Assembly (NCBI GenBank): GCA_016219275.1
Contig: JACRBM010000040.1
Span: 62,001 to 126,000, forward strand
Direction of reading: 5' to 3'
Length of the DNA: 64,000 nt
Source: Chloroflexota bacterium
GTDB taxonomy: Bacteria; Chloroflexota; Anaerolineae; UBA4142
Shown here one piece after another: positions 32,946-42,918 of this stretch. The notes beneath the pieces were generated by a model that saw only the letters and a list, made by a program, of their open reading frames with translations, ran no database searches and was not told where the DNA came from. The position numbers and the translations under genes are program-made. Numbering within the stretch: the stretch's first letter is position 1; each line of letters begins with the position of its first letter.

Positions 32946-34784
32946 ATGAAAAAAAGCCATGTCTTTTTGACGCTCGGCATCGCCGGCGCGCTTGTCGTCG
33001 CGCTCCAAACACCTCCGGTCTCTTCAGCGCCCGGACACCTGCTCGGCACACCCACACCTACTTTGCACCCCTACTCGCCGCTCTTTTTACCGCTCGTTAT
33101 CAATCAGAATAATTCACCGGTCGCAACGGCAACACCTTTACGCACACCCACTCAAACGACGACGGCGCCATCGCCCACAGCAACGCGAACCTCCGCCGCG
33201 CCCACGCCGACCACGGTACCGGGATTGCCGGCGAACAGCGAGTGGACGCAAGACGCGCACGACGCGCAACGTACCGGTTATTCACCCGTCGAGCCAGCCG
33301 AACCCTGGACGTTCTTGTGGTCGTGGAACGGCGCGGACGCGAATGGCGGCACGGGCAATCACTTTTACAACGCGCCCCGCGAAGCGCGCACCGTGACCGG
33401 CGGCAACAATGTGTACGTGCCGGCAGGGACGCAAGGGTTGTACGCGCTAGCAAAAACGAACGGCGCGCAAGCTTGGCGCGTAACAACAACCGCATTCAAC
33501 GGTACGCCGGCTTTTGACGCGAGCACGAACAGTGTTTTCGCCGGCGGTGCGGATGGCAAACTCTACAAAATCAATGCGACGACCGGCGCGGTGATTGCGA
33601 CGTACACCGCCGACGCGCCATTGAATCGCGCCGTACTATTGACGAGTTCGCACGCCTACGCCATCTCCGATTCAGGGCAATTGCACAAGGTGAGTATCGC
33701 GAATCTCGCGAAAGCGTGGTCGTACGCGGCAGGATCGAACGCGAGCACCGGTTTGGCATACTCGGCATCGCGCGATGTGATCGTGTTCGGAACCGATGAT
33801 TTGTACGTCCACGCCGTCAACAATTCGAATGGCGTTGTCAAGTGGCGCGTCAAGCCAACGCCAAACACCGCTGGCTTTCCGAACGAGTATCGTTACTATT
33901 TCCCGGTCGTCGCCGACCAACACGGCGTCGTGTTCTTGCGAATGCGGCTCGAGCACAACGCGGGGCTGTGGGGTTATCCCAGCACTGGCAATATCTGGCC
34001 CAATACGAATGCCGCCGCGCGTACCTTTTTGCAAGACAATCCTAGCAAGAAAAACTTGTTCGCGCTAAACCTGGATAATGGCGCGGAAAAATTCATTCCC
34101 GCCGTCGGCTACACCGGCACGGAAGATTTGTACAACGGTTCGGCATACCTCACGACCGGTCCGGTCCCCGTCGTCAAAACATTTACCGACGGCACTGAAG
34201 TCGCCTACATTCAATTCCGCAACGGGCAAGGCGCGCCGCCCGATGGTCGTTGGGATTCGAACATGGGCGAGATGGTACTCGACAATACGACCATCGCCGG
34301 TCTCGTCGCAGGCGATTTGCGCTTCGTCAAGATGAATCGCTGGAACGGACAAGGCGGCAGCGCGTACACCTTCGTCACCGATGAGCAGAATCTGATCACC
34401 CTGGCGGGCAATTCGTTGTTTCACGCGCACTGGGGCGCGAGCGAAAGCGTCAAGATTACCAACCGCGCCAGCACCCTGGGTTTGAGTTACCTCAACCCCA
34501 TCACCGCGGTAAATCATCCGACGATCATCCGCCGCCAAACGAGTTGCGGCAACTTTAATCCGACGACGCACGCGACAACTTGCGGCTTGACGCTCTTTAA
34601 CGACGGACGTTACTGGGATGGTCCAGGATGGTGGACGTATTGGAACGTGCTCGATCCGCCGACCATCGCCGCCGGCACGTACAGCGATGGCGTGCGCCCG
34701 CGCTACACCTACGTCAGCGGCAATCTGATGATCGTCGAAGGGAATGGCGGCGATCTAATGATCTTTAGGCACAGTGGACCCTAG
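32946..34784 (+). CDS. Secreted PQQ-type beta-propeller protein
   Basis: 612 residues. Signal peptide (1-29), then FLPLV at residues 47-51, a Thr/Pro linker to about 95, and a propeller with PQQ-like blades (GNNVYVPAGTQGLYALAKTN, TNSVFAGGADGKLYKINATTG, RDVIVFGTDDLYVHAVNNSNG). It contains the phrase EWTQDAHDAQRTGY, also present in the paralogue at 45460. No membrane anchor at the C-terminus. Probably an extracellular binding or structural protein; no PQQ-dehydrogenase catalytic motif was recognised. Confidence 0.82.
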   Translation: MKKSHVFLTLGIAGALVVALQTPPVSSAPGHLLGTPTPTLHPYSPLFLPLVINQNNSPVATATPLRTPTQTTTAPSPTATRTSAAPTPTTVPGLPANSEWTQDAHDAQRTGYSPVEPAEPWTFLWSWNGADANGGTGNHFYNAPREARTVTGGNNVYVPAGTQGLYALAKTNGAQAWRVTTTAFNGTPAFDASTNSVFAGGADGKLYKINATTGAVIATYTADAPLNRAVLLTSSHAYAISDSGQLHKVSIANLAKAWSYAAGSNASTGLAYSASRDVIVFGTDDLYVHAVNNSNGVVKWRVKPTPNTAGFPNEYRYYFPVVADQHGVVFLRMRLEHNAGLWGYPSTGNIWPNTNAAARTFLQDNPSKKNLFALNLDNGAEKFIPAVGYTGTEDLYNGSAYLTTGPVPVVKTFTDGTEVAYIQFRNGQGAPPDGRWDSNMGEMVLDNTTIAGLVAGDLRFVKMNRWNGQGGSAYTFVTDEQNLITLAGNSLFHAHWGASESVKITNRASTLGLSYLNPITAVNHPTIIRRQTSCGNFNPTTHATTCGLTLFNDGRYWDGPGWWTYWNVLDPPTIAAGTYSDGVRPRYTYVSGNLMIVEGNGGDLMIFRHSGP

Positions 34785-34877
34785 CGCCGCTTTCAACGCA
34801 CGACCCTGCGAAATTCGACAGACCTGCACAACGATGAGCCACCCAGAATTCGGCATAGAAAGATGAGAGAAACAGAA

Positions 34878-37007
34878 ATGACCAGACATGACTTTCGAAC
34901 GCATCGTGTATTCACTCCAATTCGACTGCTTGTAACGAGTATCGTGCTCCTCATCGCTTTGGCGCGCACGCCGCAGACCGTGTTCGCCGCCACGCCCAGC
35001 GTCACTTCGCTTTCCACCAACGGCGCCCAAATCGGACGCTATCAAAAATTCGAAGCCACCTTCCAAATCTCCAAAACATTTCCGACCACATCGTTCCTGC
35101 CGTACTATTACTACGACGCGACGGATACGCCCGCGTCCGACCCAGGTCGCACATCGCCCTATGGCGTGGACGGCATCAGCATTGACGCGCACTTTACCGC
35201 GCCCTCCGGCGCGGCGCTCGTCGCGCCGGCGTTCTACTATCAGGATTACATCCGGGGCGGCACGAGCACCGAGACGATGACGCCGACCACCAATTACATG
35301 TGGAAAGTCCGCTTTGCGCCGGAAGAACTCGGCACGTACACCTATTACCTGACAGTGCAAGACAAAGAGGGGACGACGCGCTATCCCGCGTCCGGCACGC
35401 TTGCCTTTACCGCGATCGCTTCCGCGTCGAAAGGTTTCGTACGCGTCGCGCCAACCGATTCGCGCTTTATGGCGTTTTCGAATGGACAGAGTTTCATTCC
35501 GCTGGCAGGCGCGCGTCAATGGTGGCAATGTTGCGGCAAGCGGACGTTCGACTACGAAAATCTCTTTGACGACTATGGACGCAATGGCATCAATCTCACC
35601 CGCGTGTGGGACCAAGACGACGGCTGGGCGCTCACCGTCGAAGGTCACTTTGACACGTACGCCTATCCCGATGATTTCAATCCCGTAGATCGCGGCGTCA
35701 ACATTGGCGCCATGCCCAAGGGCACGCAGATGAATCAGCGCGGCAACTATGAAGAAGACAAGATCATCGAAGCCGCCGAACGCAACGGCGTGTACATCGA
35801 ACTTTGTTCGCACAGCGATCCGTATTGGATTTGGGATGCGTCGGTTCACAACGAACCGTGGAATCCCAGCCCCACCACGTTTGACGATCCGCAGCATCTC
35901 AATTATTGGAAACGCAACTTTCGCTATCGCGTCGCGCGCTGGGGCTATTCAACGGCAGTCCTCGCATGGGAAGTGTGGAACGAACATGGTCACATCCCGC
36001 CCGGCACCAACGTGTACAACTTTTATCAAACGTATGGACAATATCAAAAAGCGACCGACCCATACCGCCATTTGCGTACAACCTCGCAAGGTTCGCAGGC
36101 GTACAGTCCGGCATTTTGGTCGTCGAGCGCGATGGACATTGCGAACTATCACGATTACATGATGTCGTCGCGGTACCCCGCCGCCTTGGTGAACGACGAA
36201 GCGAACTTTGTGCAAAAGTTTGCGTGGTGTCTCGGCACGAATGGAACGTACTGTTCCGGCTTGGGGTTGGGCGATGGCACGACCTGGAGCGGCGCGAACA
36301 AACCCTGGATTTGGGGCGAAATTGACGTCGGCACAACCGTGTGGAATGAAGTGCATCCCAACGCCGCCAAAGGCGAAGGCAGACTGCGAATGCTCCACAA
36401 CACAACCTGGGCTGGTCTCTTCACGCCCATTGGCACATCGCCGATTGATTGGTACTGGGATCAAGAAGATCAAGCCACCATCACCGCGCGCTATGCCGAC
36501 CGCAAAATCACCAGGAACTTTTTCGCGAACGTGGATTACGCCGGCGCACGCTTTGTCTATCTGATGACGAGCGCCGATGCGCCGACTGGTTATTCCGGTG
36601 AAACAGTCACGGCATCGAACGCCAAAGCGCGCGTGTACGCCATGCGGCGCAACGACAAAACCGCGGCGTACCTGTGGGTGCACCATCGCGACTATACCTG
36701 GGCGAATTTCGCTTCGACCCCGGCGGCGATTTCATCGAACGTCACAATCGGCAATCTGTTGAACGGCGTCACGTACACCGTTAGCATTTGGAATACACAC
36801 ACCGGCGCGCTCATCAGTTCCACGCCGATGACGCCCGCCGGCGGCGCGATCACGTTCGCCGTCAACAACCTGACGAACGATGTCGCGGTGAAAGTTGAAT
36901 CAAGCACGGGGGGAACACCCACACCGACCCGCACCGCGACGCCTACCCGGACTAGCACACCCAGACCGTCGAGCAGCTGGATCTTCTTGCCTCTGTCGGT
37001 ACGGTAA
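34878..37007 (+). CDS. Secreted glycoside hydrolase-like protein (DUF5060 plus TIM barrel)
   Basis: 709 residues. Signal sequence to about residue 38; N-terminal beta-sandwich of the DUF5060 kind (about 45-180); TIM barrel (about 190-560) with acid/base candidate in AWEVWNEHGH and nucleophile candidate in IWGEIDVG, as in clan GH-A; beta-sandwich to about 675; Thr/Pro linker and the terminal peptide WIFLPLSVR. Acts on an extracellular beta-glycan, substrate unknown. ATG at 34878 preferred (GAGAG upstream) over the one at 34863. It follows the PQQ propeller gene and ends at a terminator. Confidence 0.85.
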   Translation: MTRHDFRTHRVFTPIRLLVTSIVLLIALARTPQTVFAATPSVTSLSTNGAQIGRYQKFEATFQISKTFPTTSFLPYYYYDATDTPASDPGRTSPYGVDGISIDAHFTAPSGAALVAPAFYYQDYIRGGTSTETMTPTTNYMWKVRFAPEELGTYTYYLTVQDKEGTTRYPASGTLAFTAIASASKGFVRVAPTDSRFMAFSNGQSFIPLAGARQWWQCCGKRTFDYENLFDDYGRNGINLTRVWDQDDGWALTVEGHFDTYAYPDDFNPVDRGVNIGAMPKGTQMNQRGNYEEDKIIEAAERNGVYIELCSHSDPYWIWDASVHNEPWNPSPTTFDDPQHLNYWKRNFRYRVARWGYSTAVLAWEVWNEHGHIPPGTNVYNFYQTYGQYQKATDPYRHLRTTSQGSQAYSPAFWSSSAMDIANYHDYMMSSRYPAALVNDEANFVQKFAWCLGTNGTYCSGLGLGDGTTWSGANKPWIWGEIDVGTTVWNEVHPNAAKGEGRLRMLHNTTWAGLFTPIGTSPIDWYWDQEDQATITARYADRKITRNFFANVDYAGARFVYLMTSADAPTGYSGETVTASNAKARVYAMRRNDKTAAYLWVHHRDYTWANFASTPAAISSNVTIGNLLNGVTYTVSIWNTHTGALISSTPMTPAGGAITFAVNNLTNDVAVKVESSTGGTPTPTRTATPTRTSTPRPSSSWIFLPLSVR

Positions 37008-37080
37008 TTCTCAAAAAAACGTGACGGCTCATCCTTGCGAAGGTTTGCAAGAATTGACACGCTAGAAACCCAAAAAACAA

Positions 37081-37112
37081 AAACAGCCCGAGTACATCCG
37101 GGCTGTTTTTAT
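37081..37112. terminator. Bidirectional terminator between convergent genes
   Basis: ACAGCCCG (37083-37090) and CGGGCTGT (37099-37106) form a hairpin with an A-run on the left and TTTTTATTT on the right. It serves the plus gene ending at 37007 and the minus gene ending at 37132. Confidence 0.85.
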
Positions 37113-37131
37113 TTGCGCGATCAATAAGCCA

Positions 37132-38217
37132 TCAGAAATTCTCAAACGCGCGCACGATCTGCGCGCGTTCGTCGTCGCTCACGTTGGGATGCACCGGCAA
37201 CGAGACGACCTCACGTGCGAATTGCTCACTGCGCGGAAATGCCAACCCGTCGGCAATCACGCCGCGCAGCGCCTGTTGTTGATGCACCGGCACCGGATAA
37301 TAAATCCCCGTGCCAATGCCTGCCTCGCGCAACTTGTCCACGAGTTGATCGCGCGTCAGCGGAAACGCCGGCGTGACGCGAATCGTGTACTGGTGCCACA
37401 CATGCGTGCGATGCGGCGCAACCGTCGGCGCGAGAATGCCCCGCACGCGCGCCAAATTCTCGGTATAAAACTCCGCCGTCTCGTTGCGCCGCGCGTTCAA
37501 GTCTGGCAGTTTTTTGAGTTGCTCCACGCCAATGGCGGCGGCAATATCGGTCATGCGAAAATTATAACCGATCTGTTCGTGATAATAGCGCACGCGCATT
37601 CCGTGCGCGATCACGAGTCGCGCGGCATCGACAACGCGATCGTCGTTCGTCGTGATCATCCCGCCTTCGCCAGTTGTCATGTTCTTCGTCGCGTAAAACG
37701 AAAAACACCCCGTGCCAAACGAACCGACCCGCTTGCCATCGAACCGCGCGCCGTGCGCCTGGCACGCGTCTTCGACCACGACCAATCCATGCGCGCGCGC
37801 GATGTCGCCGATGCGCGCAAGATCGGCGGGCTGACCGTAGAGGTGAATCGGCATGATGGCTTTGGTGCGCGGCGTGATCGCGCGCTCGATTTGCGCGACA
37901 TCCAGGTTGAACGTGTCGTCCACGTCCACGAACACCGGGCGCGCGCCCGTGTACAAAATCGAATTGACCGACGCGATGAACGTGAACGGAACCGTAATCA
38001 CTTCATCGCCCGCACCGATTCCATGCGCGAGGAGCGCCGCGTGCAATGCGGTCGTCCCGTTCGACGTGGCAATCGCGTGCTGGACGCCGATGAATTCGGC
38101 GAACGCGCGCTCGAACTCGGCGACGCGCGGACCTTGCGCCAACATTCCGGACGCGAGCACGCGTGCAACGGCTTCTTGTTCTTCAATGCCCATGACAGGT
38201 TTGGAAATAGGAATCAC
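37132..38217 (-). CDS. DegT/DnrJ/EryC1/StrS sugar aminotransferase (WbpE-like)
   Basis: PLP-dependent aminotransferase acting on a nucleotide keto-sugar. 361 residues: SNGTTALHAAL, GDEVITVPFTFIAS, VEDACQAHGA, and the PLP lysine in CFSFYATKNMTTGEGG. GTG start overlaps the stop of the acetyltransferase gene (GTGA). Together with the two upstream genes it matches the WbpB-WbpD-WbpE set that makes UDP-2,3-diacetamido-2,3-dideoxy-glucuronate: oxidise C3, aminate, acetylate. Confidence 0.92.
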   Translation of the reverse strand: MIPISKPVMGIEEQEAVARVLASGMLAQGPRVAEFERAFAEFIGVQHAIATSNGTTALHAALLAHGIGAGDEVITVPFTFIASVNSILYTGARPVFVDVDDTFNLDVAQIERAITPRTKAIMPIHLYGQPADLARIGDIARAHGLVVVEDACQAHGARFDGKRVGSFGTGCFSFYATKNMTTGEGGMITTNDDRVVDAARLVIAHGMRVRYYHEQIGYNFRMTDIAAAIGVEQLKKLPDLNARRNETAEFYTENLARVRGILAPTVAPHRTHVWHQYTIRVTPAFPLTRDQLVDKLREAGIGTGIYYPVPVHQQQALRGVIADGLAFPRSEQFAREVVSLPVHPNVSDDERAQIVRAFENF

Positions 38218-38810
38218 ATTGTCCTCACGAGATTTCCGTTTTCAGCGCGCGTGTATCGCAAGTGGTCGTGCGCGCATTCCCAGATCGTCGCGCCATTCTC
38301 GACGCGTTCCTCCACGCGTCTGCCGCACGCGCAGACGTACCCAACCAGACGCGCGGGGTTGCCCAATACGAGCGCATAGTCCGGCACATTGCGCGTGACC
38401 ACCGCGCCGGCGGCAACCAACGCGAATTCACCGACGGTCACGTTCGGCAGGATCAACGCGCCGCCGCCGATAGACGCGCCGCGTCGAATCAACACTGGAC
38501 TCACTTGCCAATCCGCGTCCGTTTTGAGCGCGCCGTCCGGTGTGATCGCGCGCGGATTCTTGTCGTTGAGCACGCACGCTTGCGGTCCGAGAAAGACACC
38601 TTCTTCAACCGTCGCGCCGTGATACACCTTGACGCCGTTTTGCAATTTACACCGGTCGCCAATCTGCACGCCCGCGTCCACGTAAACATCCTTGCCGAGG
38701 ATGCACTCTTTGCCCACGCGCGCGCCTTGACGGATGTGAACATTGTGCCAAACCTTGGTGCCTGCGCCGATCTCGACGTTCGCTTCCACGAGCGCCGTTG
38801 GGTGAATCAT
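38214..38810 (-). CDS. Hexapeptide N-acetyltransferase (WbpD/WlbB-like)
   Basis: Acetylates the 3-amino group of a UDP-amino-uronate using acetyl-CoA. 198 residues of left-handed beta-helix (IHPTALVEANVEIGAGTKVW, GKDVYVDAGVQIGDRCKLQN, VNDKNPRA-like loop, LILPNVTVGEFALVAAGAVV). A short C-terminal tail has CACG and a later Cys in ECAH, a possible zinc site. GGAGG before the ATG. Middle gene of the three-gene sugar operon. Confidence 0.92.
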   Translation of the reverse strand: MIHPTALVEANVEIGAGTKVWHNVHIRQGARVGKECILGKDVYVDAGVQIGDRCKLQNGVKVYHGATVEEGVFLGPQACVLNDKNPRAITPDGALKTDADWQVSPVLIRRGASIGGGALILPNVTVGEFALVAAGAVVTRNVPDYALVLGNPARLVGYVCACGRRVEERVENGATIWECAHDHLRYTRAENGNLVRTM

Positions 38811-38836
38811 CCTGCCTCCATCGTTTTACGGTGTGG

Positions 38837-39853
38837 TTAGCCCGTTTCCATTTGCGGGCGTTGATAATTGATGTTCATCGAACTCTTGGCGCGATCCACC
38901 ACCGCGAGCGTGTTCATCGCGTCTTCACCGGTGACGATTTTTCCATCGCCACCCGACGCGGCTTTGAGAAATTCTTCCAACTCGATCTGGAGTGGTTCCT
39001 GACGCTTGAGGTCCACGGTGGTCTTGGAAGGCGTACCGAAACTGACCACAAAATCGCCAAAGTCGTCGAACTGGCGCGCGACATGACTCTCGAAAACTTC
39101 CAATTGCTGAGTCACATAATTGACCTCGGCATGTCCCGCCGAACCGGTTACCGAGAGCGTGCGAATTTTGATGGGCGTGATCCAATTCGCCTGCACGAAA
39201 CAGCCGATGTCGCCAAACCGCATAAAAATTTCGCTGTGGTCGAACCGATCCAGGTTCAGCGCGGAGCTTGCGCTCGCGGTCACGCTGTTGGGCATGCGCC
39301 CCAGCAAAAACAAGATCACATCAATGTCGTGCACCGCCATATCGAGGATCACATCCACATCCTTGACGCGCGGCGGGACCACGCCCACGCGCCGCGTCAC
39401 GATAGAAGTAAGCGTGCCCAACTCGCCCAGTTGGATGCGGCGTTTGAGTTCGCGCACCGCCGGATTGAACCGCTCGATGTGCCCCACGGCAAACGTCAAA
39501 CCGCTCGCGCTCGCGGCGCTGACCATTGCCGCCGCTTGAGCCAGGTTCGCGGCAATCGGTTTTTCGACGATGGTATGCACCCCGGCGCGCAACGTCTCCA
39601 ACACGACGCGGTGATGCAGTTTGGTCGGCACGACGACAGACACCGCTTCGAGCCGTTCGTTCTGTAACATCTCAGCATAATTGGAATACGCTTTGCAGTG
39701 AAAACGTTCCGCCACTTGCGTTGCGCGTGTCGGATCCGTATCCGACACCGCCACCAATTCCGCATTGGGAATGTCGGCATAGTTGCGCGCGTGATGGAAA
39801 CCCATATTTCCAACGCCGATCACACCAACACGACTTTTGTGGATCGTGGACAT
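38837..39853 (-). CDS. Gfo/Idh/MocA oxidoreductase (WbpB-like sugar 3-dehydrogenase)
   Basis: NAD-dependent dehydrogenase, predicted to oxidise C3 of UDP-GlcNAcA. 338 residues: Rossmann motif VGVIGVGNMG (about 9-18), VVPTKLHH, the family EKP motif in IVEKPIAANL, and DMAVHDIDVILFLLG with the conserved catalytic-site Asp and His. GGAG precedes the ATG. First gene of the trio; the UDP-GlcNAc 6-dehydrogenase needed to make its substrate is not in the window. Confidence 0.9.
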   Translation of the reverse strand: MSTIHKSRVGVIGVGNMGFHHARNYADIPNAELVAVSDTDPTRATQVAERFHCKAYSNYAEMLQNERLEAVSVVVPTKLHHRVVLETLRAGVHTIVEKPIAANLAQAAAMVSAASASGLTFAVGHIERFNPAVRELKRRIQLGELGTLTSIVTRRVGVVPPRVKDVDVILDMAVHDIDVILFLLGRMPNSVTASASSALNLDRFDHSEIFMRFGDIGCFVQANWITPIKIRTLSVTGSAGHAEVNYVTQQLEVFESHVARQFDDFGDFVVSFGTPSKTTVDLKRQEPLQIELEEFLKAASGGDGKIVTGEDAMNTLAVVDRAKSSMNINYQRPQMETG

Positions 39854-39939
39854 TGTGTCTTCTCCTCAAGGTAATCGTCAACGTGCTCGGTTTATTGCGA
39901 AGGTCGCGTCCTCCGCTCGAAAAATCTTGCGCGGTCGAA

Positions 39940-41418
39940 CTATTCGTCGCGACGCGCGCTCAGGCGGCGCAACCACAAGGTCACGCCCACCACCACCACC
40001 CCAGCCCCTAGTCCCATCAACATCGGGATCGTCGAGCTCGATCCTGGGCTAGGCAACGGCTCAACGTTCGTCGAAGCCGGGGGCACAAAGCGCGTGGGCG
40101 TTGGCACGGGTGTCGTCGTCGGGGGCAGGATCAACGGCGTCGCCGTTGGAAACGCCGGCACCGGCGTGTAGGCTTGCGCGTTCATCGTTTTGGTGCTGTG
40201 CCAAATATCCATCGGCGCGATACTAAACAGCGCGCTGCGCGTGAACCAGACGACATGCAATTGATTGCCCAGCGCAATCGCGATGCGCGGATATTCTGGA
40301 TACAACGCCTCACGTTCAAAGATTGTTTCGGGTTGCCCCCATTCTCTGCCATTCCATTCGAGGTGAGTCACCGCCCACAAATCGCTTTTCGCTTGCCGCC
40401 GTGTCACCAACACGAGATGCACCACCCCGCGATCATCGCGCGCCATAGCGTACTGATCGAACGGCGGCGAAATCCAGGAACGCGGCAGAATGCCGGGAAT
40501 CGGCGCAGGGGAGCCCCAATTCTTGCCGTTGTCGAATGACGTTTGATAGTACACCGCTTCGTCGGTCGTCGTGCGCCACACGGCGATGCGGCTGTCCGGC
40601 GTCGGACCCGCCGTCACCACGAGTTGCGCCGCCGCCATTTTCGGGTTGCCGAAGGTCACCGGCACCGACCAATCACGTCCGCCAGTCGTCGAGAAAACGT
40701 AACGCACGGTTTGCGCCGCGCCCTCCCCGCTGCGCCGATCCCAGCCCTCGTCCCAACTGGCGTGCAACGTGTCGAACTGGTCAATCAAGATTTGTGGTCG
40801 GCTCGACCCGACGCGGGGCGAGTTGGAGAGATTGAGCGGCGATGTCCACAGAGCACCCTCGTTTTCGGAACGACGATAATAAACATCCGCGAGGGTTGAA
40901 TCCAATGACGGGTTGACGTAGACGGCATGCAAATGATTTTTCTTATCTGCCGCGAGCGCGGAATAGTAACCCTGCCCGCGTGCGCCCATAATTTGGGGCG
41001 CTTCCCACGCTTTGAATACGCTCGCCTCGCTCGACGGCGCGCGCGTAAAATATCCGATGCCCTCCGTCAAATGATAGTAGAACAAATTTAGATAACCAGT
41101 CTGATCGGTGGTGATCCCGAAACGAAACACATCCGCAATGGGTCTGCCCGTCGCGTCCGGCGCAATCGCGATTTCGCTCATCGCACTCCAACCGCGCCCG
41201 TCCCACACGCGATAGTTCAACGTGTCGGATGACCAAACGACATGCACTCGCCCGGTCGCGTCCGCGGCAATGTCGGGAAACCAGGACATGCCATCGAGCG
41301 ACAGGCGGAACGGACTGCTCCAGCCGGCAGTTTGCGCGATCACCGCACGCGCCGGCACAAACCCCAGCAACACCGCGAACAAAGCCAGGAATCCAAGCCA
41401 ACTATTTTTTAATTTCAT
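39940..41418 (-). CDS. Secreted, membrane-anchored BNR/sialidase-like propeller protein
   Basis: 492 residues. Signal peptide (1-28); repeated Asp-box-like blades (ENEGALWTSPLNLS, TTGGRDWSVPVTFG, FDNGKNWGSPAPIP) of the sialidase/BNR type; Pro/Thr linker (about 415-450); C-terminal membrane span (PMLMGLGAGVVVVGVTLWL) with a basic tail RRLSARRDE. The Arg triad of true sialidases was not confirmed. ATG at 41418 overlaps the GT39-like gene by 17 bases, so it is the last gene of the ACP-SDR-ligase-GT operon. Confidence 0.8.
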   Translation of the reverse strand: MKLKNSWLGFLALFAVLLGFVPARAVIAQTAGWSSPFRLSLDGMSWFPDIAADATGRVHVVWSSDTLNYRVWDGRGWSAMSEIAIAPDATGRPIADVFRFGITTDQTGYLNLFYYHLTEGIGYFTRAPSSEASVFKAWEAPQIMGARGQGYYSALAADKKNHLHAVYVNPSLDSTLADVYYRRSENEGALWTSPLNLSNSPRVGSSRPQILIDQFDTLHASWDEGWDRRSGEGAAQTVRYVFSTTGGRDWSVPVTFGNPKMAAAQLVVTAGPTPDSRIAVWRTTTDEAVYYQTSFDNGKNWGSPAPIPGILPRSWISPPFDQYAMARDDRGVVHLVLVTRRQAKSDLWAVTHLEWNGREWGQPETIFEREALYPEYPRIAIALGNQLHVVWFTRSALFSIAPMDIWHSTKTMNAQAYTPVPAFPTATPLILPPTTTPVPTPTRFVPPASTNVEPLPSPGSSSTIPMLMGLGAGVVVVGVTLWLRRLSARRDE

Positions 41419-42913
41419 ACAATTCGTACGCTCCAAAACTTGTGACCAATGTGTAACGCGCCAACGCCTCCGGCGGATACATCTGCACCCAAGTCGCAAA
41501 CTCGCCGACGAGCACGAACGGCGGCGAATGCGTCATCAAGAAATCATAGTCGCGCGCAGAGCCGGGCTGATCCAACCAAATATATCCCACGGCTTTCGGT
41601 AGATAGGACGGCGGCGGATAGTGATAGTTGTGATCGGTGAGCAAGCCCATTTCCGGTTCCCAGGTCTCAATCAACGCGTCGAGCGGAACGTGCGCGTTGA
41701 GATACTGCGCCATTGCCGCCGCGTGGTTGGGCGGAGGGAATACGATTTCGCGGAGGTCAAGCGCGAGCGGAATCACAATGTTTCCCGCGAGCCACACCGC
41801 CATCGCACCGCGCCACAGATGATCGCGCGCAAACGGCGCGCGTCGCCAGGCAGCGAGGTTCAGCCCGCGCGTCAGGTCGGCAAAGAAACGCGCGACGAAC
41901 AGACTGCTGAACGCGAGACCGAGAAACGCATAGCGCAACCAACTGACCGACGCAAACACGTACCACACCAGGTTCACCGCGACGAGCGCCCAGACCGCGC
42001 CCCACTGCTGTCCCGCGCGGTCACGCGGCAAGACGAGGCGCACACCGTACAGCAACGCGGGAATCAACGCGAGCAAGTACACTTTGAGACTAAGCAACTC
42101 GGCGAGTGAACGCAACATCAAGTCCGGCGAAAAGACGAGCGCCGCGCCGGCGGTTGCTTCGCGCAGAATCACAAAATTCTCCGCAATCGTCGAGGGACCC
42201 AGATACACGAGCAAGTACAACTGCCACGCGCCAAACACGAGCGCGGTGAGAATGCCCGGCACGAGAAACACGCGTTGCGGCGCGGCGCGATAGTAAACCA
42301 AATTCAAGACCCAGGTGATGAGCAACGCCGGCGCGAGCGCGACGAGGTACTGATACTTGGTGACTGCCGCCAAACCGAGCAACCCGCCCACCGCGAGCAA
42401 GCGCAACCAACCTGCTTTTTCCCACGCGCGAAACCACAGCACGAGTCCGCACACCAGGAAGAACAATCCCGGAATTTCGCCGAGCACTTGGCGACCGTAA
42501 CTTGACACATCCACCGCGCGCGAGGTAATCAGCAACCCGGTTGCGATCGCGGCAAAGCCAGCGTCGCCGAAATTGCGCGCGAGTTGATAGAACACGCATA
42601 GCATCGCGAGCAAGTACACTGCCATCACCACGCGCGCTTGCAACAACCCAATCCCAAATAGTTTGAACACGCCCGCGATTGGCAACAACACCGTCGGACC
42701 GACCCCCATCGTCGGACCGAAATGCCGGAATCCCTCGCTACTGTAGTCGGCATAGACGCCAAAGCGCACGAGGGTTTTGGGCACGTGCAAGTGCGACCCT
42801 TCGTCGAACCACGTCGGCGGAAACTCGGTGAGGTTGTAGAACGCGAGAAACAGAATCAACGCGAGCACGCCGATGCGCGCGATGTTTTGCGTACGGGTAG
42901 ACACATTCAGCAT
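41402..42913 (-). CDS. GT39/ArnT-like polytopic glycosyltransferase
   Basis: 503 residues with about 11 membrane spans. The first loop, FPPTWFDEGSHLHVPKTLVRFG, carries the acidic Asp-Glu pair expected for GT-C transferases using polyprenyl-phosphate sugars. Starts 5 bases after the AMP-ligase gene stop, without a clear ribosome site, so it probably depends on translational coupling. Unlike the other two enzymes of this type here, it has only a short soluble C-terminus. Confidence 0.85.
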   Translation of the reverse strand: MLNVSTRTQNIARIGVLALILFLAFYNLTEFPPTWFDEGSHLHVPKTLVRFGVYADYSSEGFRHFGPTMGVGPTVLLPIAGVFKLFGIGLLQARVVMAVYLLAMLCVFYQLARNFGDAGFAAIATGLLITSRAVDVSSYGRQVLGEIPGLFFLVCGLVLWFRAWEKAGWLRLLAVGGLLGLAAVTKYQYLVALAPALLITWVLNLVYYRAAPQRVFLVPGILTALVFGAWQLYLLVYLGPSTIAENFVILREATAGAALVFSPDLMLRSLAELLSLKVYLLALIPALLYGVRLVLPRDRAGQQWGAVWALVAVNLVWYVFASVSWLRYAFLGLAFSSLFVARFFADLTRGLNLAAWRRAPFARDHLWRGAMAVWLAGNIVIPLALDLREIVFPPPNHAAAMAQYLNAHVPLDALIETWEPEMGLLTDHNYHYPPPSYLPKAVGYIWLDQPGSARDYDFLMTHSPPFVLVGEFATWVQMYPPEALARYTLVTSFGAYELYEIKK

Positions 42914-42918
42914 GGTGA

